A stretch of 64,000 nucleotides of DNA from Frigidibacter sp. RF13 (GTDB lineage Bacteria; Pseudomonadota; Alphaproteobacteria; Rhodobacterales; Rhodobacteraceae), in contig NZ_JAPNUE010000002.1 of the NCBI RefSeq assembly GCF_026626305.1, forward strand, positions 186,001 to 250,000, in the 5' to 3' direction. The notes below the pieces were generated by a model. That model was not told the DNA's origin. It did not search any database and saw only the letters and a list, made by a program, of their open reading frames with translations. A program made the position numbers and the translations under genes. Positions within the stretch are counted from its first letter, which is position 1. The number at the start of each line of letters is the position of its first letter. Of the stretch, positions 8,215 to 15,760 are shown piece after piece.

Positions 8215-8574
8215 ATGAGGGATGCAAACATTGACGAGTCAGCCATCGCGCGCCTCCTCGGCGTGATTGGTGGAGACCAGGACGACCTTCTCGAACTCCT
8301 CAATGAGTTCTTCGTCGTTGCGCCAGACAACCTTCTTAAAATGGAAAGAGCCGCTGCGAGCGGTAACTTGGACACTCTTCGAATTGCTTCACACAGCCTC
8401 AAGTCGAACGGCCGGGACTTTGGCGCTGTTGATCTTGCCAACCTGTGCCAACGCCTTGAACAAGCCTGCAAGTCTGGGGCGGTGTCGGATGCCGTTGGAC
8501 AGGTGGCCGCAATCACGGACGCGTTCGCAGCTGCCAAAGCATCTCTCAAGAAACTGGTTGCCGGGAATGAATGA
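8215..8574 (+). CDS. HPt histidine phosphotransfer protein
   Basis: A 119-residue single-domain protein, the usual size for an Hpt four-helix bundle. His60 in the motif SHSLKSNGRDFGA is the phosphoacceptor; the preceding DLLELLNEFF and following LANLCQRLEQACKSG helices are typical. An AGGAG box sits 6 bases before the ATG at 8215, and the gene begins 9 bases after the kinase stop. It should accept phosphate from a receiver domain of the hybrid kinase and pass it to a separate receiver, for which the overlapping next gene (8 bases of overlap) is the obvious candidate. Confidence 0.93.
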   Translation: MRDANIDESAIARLLGVIGGDQDDLLELLNEFFVVAPDNLLKMERAAASGNLDTLRIASHSLKSNGRDFGAVDLANLCQRLEQACKSGAVSDAVGQVAAITDAFAAAKASLKKLVAGNE

Positions 8575-10099
8575 TCAATCGGTGTCGCAAGTCGCCGCGG
8601 GGACTGTCGCGGGTGCAAGAATTCTCGTCGTCGATGACAATGCGCTGAGCCGCAAGAAAATTCGCATGGCTGCGCAGAATCTGGGCTATGCGGCCGATGT
8701 GGCCGAGAACGGCGCCATTGCCCTCGGCATGCTGCGCGCAGAACCCTATGATGCGCTGCTGCTGGACATCATGATGCCGGAGGTCGATGGCTTCGATGTG
8801 CTTGGCGCGCTCAGGAAAGACGAAACACTGCGCCATATCCCCGTTATCGTCATCTCCGCCTTGGACGATGAAACCGAGAGCTTTGTCCGCGCGATTGAAC
8901 TTGGTGCAGAAGATTTCCTTCCAAAGACCTTCAACCCGACCATCCTGCGGGCGCGTCTGGAGGCGGGGCTCACAAGGAAGCGTTTCCGCGACCAGGAACT
9001 GGAATATTTCGGGCGCATCAAGCGCCTGACTGCGGCCGCAAGCGTTCTGGAAAGCGGCCGGTTCAAGCCTGAAAGCCTGGGGCTGGACGACCTTGCGGCA
9101 CATGACGATCCGATCGGCCATCTGGCAAGCATGTTTCGCGGCATGGCGGCCGAGATCTACGAGCGCGAACGAAAGCTCAAGAAGGCCATACACACCTTGC
9201 AAGGCTCGTTTCTTGTCCTCGCCGTTGGGGTCGTGTGGGGGCTTACGCCCGCACTTTCTCGCATGGCCTCAGGGCTTGGCTCCAACCCTCTCGGTCTGGC
9301 AATTTGGGTGAACACGATTGCCGCGATCTTCTGCTTTTCCATTGCCGCCTATCGTGGAAAGCTGCCTCGCCTTGGCCTTCGCGAATTCTTTTTCTTCCTG
9401 TCCTGGGCGTTCCTCGCCGGGATCCTACAGCGCATGACAACCTTTGTCGCGACAGAGCATGTTGAAGCATCGATGCTGTCGCTGATCGTCACGCTGCAAG
9501 GTTTCATGACCTTCGGCTTTGCGGCCGTCACACAGATGGAAAGTGCCTCTCCCCGCCGCCTGATAGGTCTGTTGGTTGGTCTGGTCGGCGTTGGCATGGT
9601 GCTGCTGACCAAATCCGATCTGTCGTCGGGCGGAGAGGGGATTTGGCTTGTTTTCGCCATGCTGCTCCCGCTTCTGTTCGCTATTGAATCTCTGGTGCTG
9701 GCGGGAAAGAGACCCGAACATATCGACATCTTCGCGTCGGTCGGCTTGATGATGGGCATTTCCGCCGCGCTGCTGTTACCCTTTGCCTACTGGAACGGCG
9801 ACCTGATGCCGCTTGGCCCCCAGATCGGACGTCTTGAACTTCTCGTGGTCTTCATGGGCGTCGTCGGCTCGTCCTCGCTCCTGCTCGCCTTCCATCTGAT
9901 CGCAACCGCAGGGGCCGTTTTTTACAGTCAAAGCGCCTATGCAATGACGATCGCGGGGGTCGTTTGGGGCATGTTGCTGCTGAACGAGGAACTCTCGGCC
10001 TTCGCCTGGGTGGCCTTCGGCGTGATTATCATTGGCATGTATCTGGTCGAGCCTAAGACCAAGAACGAAGAACTGGTCATACAGCGAACCTTCCGGTGA
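8567..10099 (+). CDS. Response-regulator receiver fused to EamA (DMT) transporter domain
   Basis: 510 residues from the ATG at 8567. Residues 17-135 are a complete receiver domain: acidic pair Asp23/Asp24 (LVVDDN), phosphoacceptor Asp67 (LLLDIMMP), Ser97 (VISAL) and Lys120 (LPKTF). Residues about 140-210 form a charged helical linker (FRDQELEYFGRIKRL, EIYERERKLKKA). From about 215 to 590 there are about ten transmembrane helices in two five-helix halves, typical of EamA drug/metabolite exporters: the first begins SFLVLAVGVVWGLTPAL, and the second ends with AYAMTIAGVVWGMLLLNEE and a last helix GVIIIGMYLV. No DNA-binding or enzymatic output domain is present. The start overlaps HPt by 8 bases. 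I infer a transporter whose activity is set by phosphorylation. Confidence 0.9.
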   Translation: MNDQSVSQVAAGTVAGARILVVDDNALSRKKIRMAAQNLGYAADVAENGAIALGMLRAEPYDALLLDIMMPEVDGFDVLGALRKDETLRHIPVIVISALDDETESFVRAIELGAEDFLPKTFNPTILRARLEAGLTRKRFRDQELEYFGRIKRLTAAASVLESGRFKPESLGLDDLAAHDDPIGHLASMFRGMAAEIYERERKLKKAIHTLQGSFLVLAVGVVWGLTPALSRMASGLGSNPLGLAIWVNTIAAIFCFSIAAYRGKLPRLGLREFFFFLSWAFLAGILQRMTTFVATEHVEASMLSLIVTLQGFMTFGFAAVTQMESASPRRLIGLLVGLVGVGMVLLTKSDLSSGGEGIWLVFAMLLPLLFAIESLVLAGKRPEHIDIFASVGLMMGISAALLLPFAYWNGDLMPLGPQIGRLELLVVFMGVVGSSSLLLAFHLIATAGAVFYSQSAYAMTIAGVVWGMLLLNEELSAFAWVAFGVIIIGMYLVEPKTKNEELVIQRTFR

Positions 10100-10127
10100 C
10101 CGGGGATCAAACCTGACGGCAGTTCAA

Positions 10128-11630
10128 TTACGCCGAGGCTTGGGCCGGGCTCGAAATAAGCCGCTCAACGGCGGCCTTTCTCGCAACGAAATAAAGACCA
10201 ACCAATATCAGCAAGAGTGCGGCGAAACTCGTCGGAGAAACAACTTCGTTCAAAAGCAGCATGCTCCAAAGAACCCCGCCAATTGAAACCGTGTAGGCCT
10301 TCTGGCCGCTGAACACCGGTCCCGCATAGTCGATCAGCTTTGCCAGCGCGATCATTGCAACTGAATCGGCCAGAGAAAAAACGATCACCGACAATTCGAA
10401 TTTGCCCGGCACAATGCTTAACGGGACGAATCCGCTTCTCAGCGCGGTGGCCGCGAAAAGGACCACGGCAGACAGACCGAATATCAATGCGACCACCGCT
10501 ATGAGGTCGGCGTCAATCGCCTTTGACAGCGACATCATGATGGTTTCGCTCGCAAAACAGGCGGGGATCAGCATCGTGACGAACAGCCAGAGGATATGGA
10601 CCGAGCTGTTGTCGACATCAAAGAACGGCAGCAAAAGGACGCCCACGCCCGAAACTCCGAAAAGCAGGCCGACAAATCGCCTGAGGCTTAGGTTCTCAAG
10701 CCCGATAGCAGCCGCGATAAAGAAAACCAGGAACGACTCAAGTGACACCAGGATGGCAATCAGCACGCCAGGAACAGTCTCGGCCACCCAGAAAAGCAGC
10801 ACTTGCGGAAGGAACGTCAGGAAGGCAAGGACCGCGAAGAACCCCGCCGAGCGCCAGGAAACCTTAGGCGGCCTGGCTTTGGAGGCGATGGCGTACAGGG
10901 TCGTGATGACCGCGGAAAGACCCATTGTGTAGCAGGCAACTGAAAGCGGGTTTTGAACCTCGGCCAGGCTCAGTTTGGCGATGGCCGGCTTCAGCCCGAA
11001 AGCGGCCCCGATGAAAAGCAGCAGCAAGATACCGTTCAAGGTGCGGATCTGATGCGCTTGGCTCAAGCGGCGATTGTACACCATGATCGACTTGTTCAGC
11101 AGAACCCGAGACAGAGTGCCAAGCGCCCCCTCCTGTCTGGCCAGATCGTCGATGGCCAGATCCCTCGGGTTCCGCTCGTCTCCGTCAAGCGCTTCGGCGG
11201 CTTCCGTCAGTCGCCGGATTTGCTGCAATGTCCGTCTGTCTTGCTCCTGACGCTGCGCTTCGCGCAGGCTCGCATTAATCCTGGCCCTTAGGATAACCGC
11301 ATTAAATGACTTCGGCAGGAAGTCGACTGCGCCGAGTTCAATCGCACGGGCGATCTCTTCGGGGTCATCCAGGCTTGAAACAACAATGACCGGCGGGCGG
11401 CGATCTTCGGGGTAAGACCGCAATGCATCAAGAACGTCGTAGCCATTTGTTCCCGGCATTTCGATGTCCAGCAGAACAAGATCTATTCCAGGCTGCTGCA
11501 ACCTTTCCAACGCCGTTTCGCCACCGTCCAAATCCTCGACCGCAAGTTCAAGTGCCTTGACCGCCAGAACAAGCTTGCGCCGCGCCAAGGCATCGTCATC
11601 GACGACAAGGATGCGGTTGCCTACAGTCAT
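10128..11630 (-). CDS. Second receiver-EamA transporter fusion protein
   Basis: 500 residues from the ATG at 11630 (an upstream in-frame start at 11663 is possible). It has the same architecture as the preceding gene but is clearly diverged: the receiver has Asp11-13 (LVVDDD), phosphoacceptor Asp55 (LLDIEMP), Ser85 (VVSSL) and Lys107 (LPKSF). A helical linker rich in Gln and Arg follows (EAQRQEQDRRTLQQIRRL), then about ten transmembrane helices with EamA features (GAAFGLKPAIAKL, AYTVSIGGVLWSMLLLNE, LVGLYFVARK). It is convergent with the first fusion; the stops are 28 bases apart. All receiver residues are kept, so it could take phosphate from the same HPt. Its own promoter should lie in the 11631-11964 gap shared with the winged-helix regulator. 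Confidence 0.9.
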   Translation of the reverse strand: MTVGNRILVVDDDALARRKLVLAVKALELAVEDLDGGETALERLQQPGIDLVLLDIEMPGTNGYDVLDALRSYPEDRRPPVIVVSSLDDPEEIARAIELGAVDFLPKSFNAVILRARINASLREAQRQEQDRRTLQQIRRLTEAAEALDGDERNPRDLAIDDLARQEGALGTLSRVLLNKSIMVYNRRLSQAHQIRTLNGILLLLFIGAAFGLKPAIAKLSLAEVQNPLSVACYTMGLSAVITTLYAIASKARPPKVSWRSAGFFAVLAFLTFLPQVLLFWVAETVPGVLIAILVSLESFLVFFIAAAIGLENLSLRRFVGLLFGVSGVGVLLLPFFDVDNSSVHILWLFVTMLIPACFASETIMMSLSKAIDADLIAVVALIFGLSAVVLFAATALRSGFVPLSIVPGKFELSVIVFSLADSVAMIALAKLIDYAGPVFSGQKAYTVSIGGVLWSMLLLNEVVSPTSFAALLLILVGLYFVARKAAVERLISSPAQASA

Positions 11631-11747
11631 GCCACCCCAAAAATCACAGGGCACACTGTGCACAACCCGTTTTCCAAATTATCTCGCCCCCATAAGCACT
11701 TGATTATCTCCCTATCCTATTCACGTTGGTCTGACATGCCAACGAAA

Positions 11748-11870
11748 ATGAGCGTTCAGATATTGCTGTTTGGGCTGGTTTAGCTGCTGCTGCCCTTCAT
11801 GGTTGCGCTGCCACTGACCCTGTCCCGCGACCTTGGTGTGAATGCTGCCGGTCAGATCATTCGGAGCTGA
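11748..11870 (+). other. Interrupted small membrane-like reading frame in intergenic gap
   Basis: The 334-base gap between the two divergent genes (11631-11964) holds a frame starting MSVQILLFGLV, then an in-frame TAG at 11781, then LLLPFMVALPLTLSRDLG and a TGA at 11868. Ignoring the TAG, it would be a 40-residue peptide with one long hydrophobic helix. It may be a decayed start of a membrane protein or chance. The rest of the gap is comparatively AT-rich and must contain promoters for both flanking genes; a short palindrome gcacactgtgc lies at 11651-11661. I can assign no other element. Confidence 0.3.
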
Positions 11871-11964
11871 AAATCGTCCGCTCAGTCATTCGCCAATGGC
11901 TTCTAGACTTTGGCACTCCAGAGATTACATTGCCGTAGGGGAATGTCAGCGCCCACGGGGAACG

Positions 11965-13533
11965 ATGACCAATTATGCGCCAACAGGCGGATTGCGCTTC
12001 GAACGGGATTACTCGGCGGCGCAATTCGACGATGGCTATGTTGTAAAGTTCACGCGGCTGGAACGGCGCGCAATTCAGCTGTTCAACGAATCCGCTGGCC
12101 GTGTGCTGACGCGCGCCCAGATCCTTGATGCGGTCAGTGAACCAGGATCGGAAAAGAACGATCGGAACATAGACTTTTTGATCAGTCGGATCAGAAACAA
12201 ACTCGGCGACAGCGCGAGCGAACCGCGCTTCATTCGCACACAGTACGGCGAGGGCTACGTATGGCTCTACTCGCCAAAAAGCGTTGTCGCGGATTATTCC
12301 GATACATTCGTGGTCGTCGGGCCATTCATGGGGCTGCAATGCCTGGACGAGATGAGCGGTTACGCGACAGAGTTTGGAAAGCTGCTGCAGACCGAGCTTC
12401 GGAAAATTCTCGGCCCGGAACAAAAAACGGCATTGGCGCCAGACTTTTCGAAGGCGCAACGTGGGACGGGGCCGGCGATCTCGATCCAGGTCAGCTTTTT
12501 CAAGAACCCTGCCGGCGTCGAAAGTATCGTCATGACGCGCAGCGGCAAGGACGATCGGATACTGGACGTCACCAAATTTGCCTTGGATCTCGGCGCGGGT
12601 CGCTTGGCGGACATGCAGACGCAGTCACGTCTGATCGCGCAACGGGCGATTTCCTCCCATTGGTGGGACGCCGCGGAGAACGGAGCGACCGCAAAGCCCC
12701 TTGCAGTCGCAATCTACGACTCGGTGCAGCCCAAAGCCGCAGAATGGTCATGGGACGAGGCCGACCGCCGGTTGCGGCCACTCAGAGTGGCCCACCCTGA
12801 CGATCCTGCGATCAAGATCATGTGGGCCACGCATATCCATGCCAAGTACGTCAAGCACGGAATAAAGCTTTTCAAAGACGGCACCGCAAACTGCGCGGCC
12901 GATGAAGCGGAAATTGAAAACCTTGTCCTCGAGACATTGGACTATGCTCAAAGTCGCCCCGCGCACGCGATCATGGCAGCCAAATTGCTTTACTTCGTGA
13001 ACCAGAATTATCGCGACCTTGCTCTGGAACTGGCGTTCAATGCCTATCGGGCCGACCGGTCGATAACGTCAACTTTGGCTGTTCTCGGACAGATGCTTGG
13101 CTTCATCGGCGAGATGGAAGAGGCGGAGGCTCATCTGTCACAGGCGCTGGAATTGAGCGACGATGGCTCGATGCAGTACTACCACGCCCTTTACATGCTC
13201 GTTCAAGCCTATACAGCCACCGGCCAATACGATAAGCGCGCCGCCCTTCTGAAACGCTTCTATCGCCGACACCCCGCCGCGATGCTGTATTTCGAACCCT
13301 TCTTCACCGATCATGTGAAGCCATCACTCCGCGCGAAGGGCATAGCGCTGATGGTGAAGCGAGATCACGCGACGGCCATGCTGAAACAGGTGGCATATTT
13401 GTCCGCGCGCCTCTACCAGGATCCGCGCCATCGGGAAAATTCGCTACTGACACCGGTTAACCTTTTTGTCAGGCGCTTTGGGCCAGCGATCGTGCCCGAG
13501 GAGGTTGCGATGCACCTGCCGAAACTGCACTGA
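11965..13533 (+). CDS. Winged-helix transcriptional regulator with TPR-like C-terminal part
   Basis: 522 residues from the ATG at 11965, which has GGGGAACG just upstream; an earlier in-frame ATG at 11842 is possible. Residues about 12-100 are an OmpR/PhoB-type winged helix (FTRLERRAIQLF, GRVLTRAQILDAV, NIDFLISRIRNKLGD, FIRTQYGEGYVWL). There is no receiver domain and no convincing transmembrane helix, so it resembles HilA-like or TPR-coupled regulators rather than CadC. The C-terminal ~220 residues contain helical repeats (ALELAFNAYRADRSITSTLA, MEEAEAHLSQALELSDDGSM) that look like TPRs. It is divergent from the second REC-EamA gene and upstream of the opposed outer-membrane barrel gene, so it may control this accessory block. 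The signal it senses is unknown. Confidence 0.8.
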   Translation: MTNYAPTGGLRFERDYSAAQFDDGYVVKFTRLERRAIQLFNESAGRVLTRAQILDAVSEPGSEKNDRNIDFLISRIRNKLGDSASEPRFIRTQYGEGYVWLYSPKSVVADYSDTFVVVGPFMGLQCLDEMSGYATEFGKLLQTELRKILGPEQKTALAPDFSKAQRGTGPAISIQVSFFKNPAGVESIVMTRSGKDDRILDVTKFALDLGAGRLADMQTQSRLIAQRAISSHWWDAAENGATAKPLAVAIYDSVQPKAAEWSWDEADRRLRPLRVAHPDDPAIKIMWATHIHAKYVKHGIKLFKDGTANCAADEAEIENLVLETLDYAQSRPAHAIMAAKLLYFVNQNYRDLALELAFNAYRADRSITSTLAVLGQMLGFIGEMEEAEAHLSQALELSDDGSMQYYHALYMLVQAYTATGQYDKRAALLKRFYRRHPAAMLYFEPFFTDHVKPSLRAKGIALMVKRDHATAMLKQVAYLSARLYQDPRHRENSLLTPVNLFVRRFGPAIVPEEVAMHLPKLH

Positions 13534-13871
13534 CAGTCAGTATTTTGTGAGAATTCAAATAATTCCGCAACAAGCGCGCTGCATGATCGGCACTGGTCGA
13601 ACCTTCGGGGGGCGGCCAGTCTCCCAACCTACCCTGTGGCCGGTTGATCGTTGTAGTAAGAAGAACTACCCCGCGACAATGCCCCGGTATCGGAATCGAG
13701 GCGGCCCTTGCGGCGCAATTCGAACCGTATAGGCCAACCATTTTTCCGGGATCGCATCCCGCTGAGGTGCGCCGATCCAATACGACAACGCGACTTGAGC
13801 GACGCCGGACCCAGCCAATTGCAGTAAGCCGGGCAATCGGATCAAGCCGGAAACCAAACCGAATTGCGCAT
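13534..13871. other. 338-base gap between convergent genes, nothing recognised
   Basis: This stretch separates the ends of the regulator and outer-membrane barrel genes. I find no strong terminator hairpin, tRNA or recognisable protein. A minus-strand open frame at 13666-13857 begins with a hydrophobic run but lacks a good start and RBS. Confidence 0.5.
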
Positions 13872-15059
13872 TCAGAACCTCAGGGCCATCTGGAACCAGA
13901 ACCTTGTGTCGTCCTGTTCAAATGCCCCGACTGGCTTGTCGAGGATCTTGGTTAACACCGCCTCGCCTATGAAATCTCCTTTGGCGACACGTATCCCGGC
14001 CGACAAGCTGGACCACTTGTCGCTGTTTGCGGGCACAAAGCGGTTCGCAAGATCTTCGGTCACACCCCCGTCAATTCCGAAGAACCCCTGTCTGAGGTCA
14101 AGCGAAGTCGCCTGGGGCGATGGCAGCACGAAGTTGTAGGCCAACTCGACCCGGCCGCCGAAACATCTGTCGCCGTTCACGTAGCTTTGGTCGAAACCGC
14201 GCGCATAGGAATTGGTCCCATAGCCGCACCGCTGCGAAACCGGCAAACTGTCGTTCGTCCACTGCCCAACGACCCCTGCATTGACAAGAAAGCGTGGCGA
14301 AAGCGGGGTGGAGAATTCTGCGCTGAATGCCGCCTTCAGAAAATCAACAGAAACGCCCGGCGCGGAGCCTGTTGGGCTGGCGTCAGGCGAGGCACCAAGC
14401 CCATCGAAGCCTTTGGTGACGGACAGGCCGTAGCGTTGTTGGACCGAAAACGGCAGCCCGCGCTCATATCTGAGAGCTGCACGTAACAGGCGCAGCCGTT
14501 CATCCGTAAAGCTGACCCCGAGAAGTTGGCTGCGATCTTCTCGCAATGCCAGTTCGATGGAAGCGGTCAGACGCGAGTGGTCGGGGTGAGCCCAAACCTT
14601 TCTTGCGCCCAAGGCGGCATTCGAGACTGAGCCTTTGATGTCAAGCGCCATGCTGCTGACCGAACCAAGAGCATAGTCTCCGTGGTCGGCGTTGAAATAA
14701 AGCGTGGTTCCCGTGCCGGCTATCTCTTGTCGATACCCCACGCCGGCAGCGACGAGTTCCAACCCGCCCGTCTCAGAAAGGCCGCCGAGCGCCAGGACCA
14801 GATCAAGTTGATCGTCATTTCGCAACAGATCCGGCCAGGCAAGGGTTGCCGAAGTGATGTAAGGGCCGATCTCGGCTGCACCCATGGATGAGAACGTAAG
14901 ATAGACGGTGCGCTGATCAACAGGGCGAACGATCGATGCGGATCCTCGGTCGACACCGGTCGACGGGTCCGTGCCCAGATTGGTGAAGAAGGACTGCGCA
15001 CCAGATGACGCGGCACTTAAGAAAACAAGCGCGAGCGCGATTGTGCATTGCCTGATAAT
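13872..15059 (-). CDS. ShlB/FhaC-like outer-membrane beta-barrel protein without POTRA domains
   Basis: The C-terminal part resembles TpsB transporters: NSYARGFDQSYVNGDRCFGG corresponds to the VRGF/Y loop motif followed by a strand ELAYNF, earlier strands read SMGAAEIGPYITSATLAW and DDQLDLVLALGG, and the last strand ends FWFQMALRF with terminal phenylalanine. The first in-frame ATG is at 14885, but the frame upstream encodes a convincing signal peptide (IALALVFLSAASSGAQS) and stays open with no ATG, GTG or TTG. I place the start at ATT 15057-15059, preceded by GGGGGGAAG. That gives 395 residues, with only ~40 between signal peptide and barrel, so the POTRA domains of ordinary TpsB (~550 residues) are absent. 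No TpsA partner is in view. Confidence 0.6.
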   Translation of the reverse strand: MIRQCTIALALVFLSAASSGAQSFFTNLGTDPSTGVDRGSASIVRPVDQRTVYLTFSSMGAAEIGPYITSATLAWPDLLRNDDQLDLVLALGGLSETGGLELVAAGVGYRQEIAGTGTTLYFNADHGDYALGSVSSMALDIKGSVSNAALGARKVWAHPDHSRLTASIELALREDRSQLLGVSFTDERLRLLRAALRYERGLPFSVQQRYGLSVTKGFDGLGASPDASPTGSAPGVSVDFLKAAFSAEFSTPLSPRFLVNAGVVGQWTNDSLPVSQRCGYGTNSYARGFDQSYVNGDRCFGGRVELAYNFVLPSPQATSLDLRQGFFGIDGGVTEDLANRFVPANSDKWSSLSAGIRVAKGDFIGEAVLTKILDKPVGAFEQDDTRFWFQMALRF

Positions 15060-15164
15060 TTCTGCTTCCCCCCAGCAGGCGCCGATTTCTCGGTCTGCGT
15101 CGTCTGATCAGATGGTTAGCGAGAAACGAAGAATCTTCAACACTGAACTATAGGGCTGATTTTG

Positions 15165-15452
15165 TCAGAAATTCCTCGTCGCGACGTTGGCTCGCGCGCA
15201 CCCGCGCGTGACTTCATCGACCGCGTTCAGCACCCGGAAGCGCCGCCCGCAGGCGAACTGGTCATGCACGAAGTCGGGCGACCAACGGGCATTGGGCTCG
15301 GACACCGTCATCCCGGAATATTTCGCCTTCCAGGCATGGAACGTGCCTTCCGACATACCGTGCTTTCGGCAAAGGTCCGCGCACTTCGCCCCGGCCTTTT
15401 GCTCGGCCAGGATCCCGATGATCTGCTCGTCCGTCAATCTCGTTCGCTTCAT
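15165..15452 (-). pseudogene. IS3-family transposase OrfA-OrfB deletion fusion
   Basis: The frame starts at 15452 with MKRTRLTDEQIIGILAEQ and CADLCRKHGMSEGTFHAWKA, the helix-turn-helix of an IS3-family OrfA. After KYSGMTVSE it continues directly with PNARWSPDFVHDQFACGRRF and LNAVDEVTRGC, which is the beginning of the OrfB integrase core and carries its first catalytic aspartate (SPDF). About 500 bases of coding sequence between the two are missing, and homology ends after EVTRGC. The product cannot catalyse transposition. Confidence 0.85.
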
Positions 15453-15515
15453 TGTCCGTCCTCAGCTTGGGCCCGACTCCAATCATCGGTAGAGGAAAAA
15501 TCCCGTGGCAGGTCA
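15165..15515 (-). mobile_element. IS3-family insertion sequence remnant (internal deletion)
   Basis: The minus-strand left end TGACCTGCCACGGGATTTTT at 15515 is a typical start of IS3-family (IS407-like) elements, about 60 bases ahead of the orfA start. Inside the element the first part of orfA is joined to a short piece of orfB, and the rest up to the right end is missing. The remnant borders the barrel gene on one side and tRNA-Arg on the other. Confidence 0.75.
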
Positions 15516-15663
15516 GGTGTTCGCGATCTGGCCTCCAGGTTCTGCCATCGGACACCGCTCGCTTGCATTCGGGAAGATCAAAGCCTATCCAAGACAAAGT
15601 TTGAGGTTCCAAGCGGTCCTAGATTGAGTGACTAACAAGTGACTAGGTCCGCTAAGTCCTTGA

Positions 15664-15739
15664 GGCCCCGTAGCTCAGGGGATAGAGCGACCGCCTCCTA
15701 AGCGGTAGGTCACAGGTTCGAATCCTGTCGGGGCCGCCA
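15664..15739 (+). tRNA. tRNA-Arg (anticodon CCT)
   Basis: A 76-nt cloverleaf with acceptor GGCCCCG/CGGGGCC, D arm GCTC/GAGC, anticodon stem CCGCC/GGCGG equivalent around loop CTCCTAA, T arm CACAG/CTGTC-type pairing and an encoded CCA at 15737-15739. The anticodon is CCT. It closes the accessory region; such genes are common integration sites, but I found no repeated copy of its 3' end in this window. Confidence 0.93.
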
Positions 15740-15760
15740 GTCCGGCGGTAGGGGGCGGAG

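Noticed and set aside
11651-11661. Palindrome gcacactgtgc as an operator of the divergent regulator
   Set aside because: It is only 11 bases, occurs once, and no second copy was seen near the other genes of the module.
13666-13857. Minus-strand frame with a hydrophobic start downstream of the barrel gene
   Set aside because: It begins with a poor TTG start, overlaps no RBS and matches no family that I recognise.
15664-15739. tRNA-Arg as an att site with a repeated 3' end marking an island
   Set aside because: I looked for a second copy of the T-arm/acceptor sequence across the accessory block and did not find one in this window, and no integrase gene is present.
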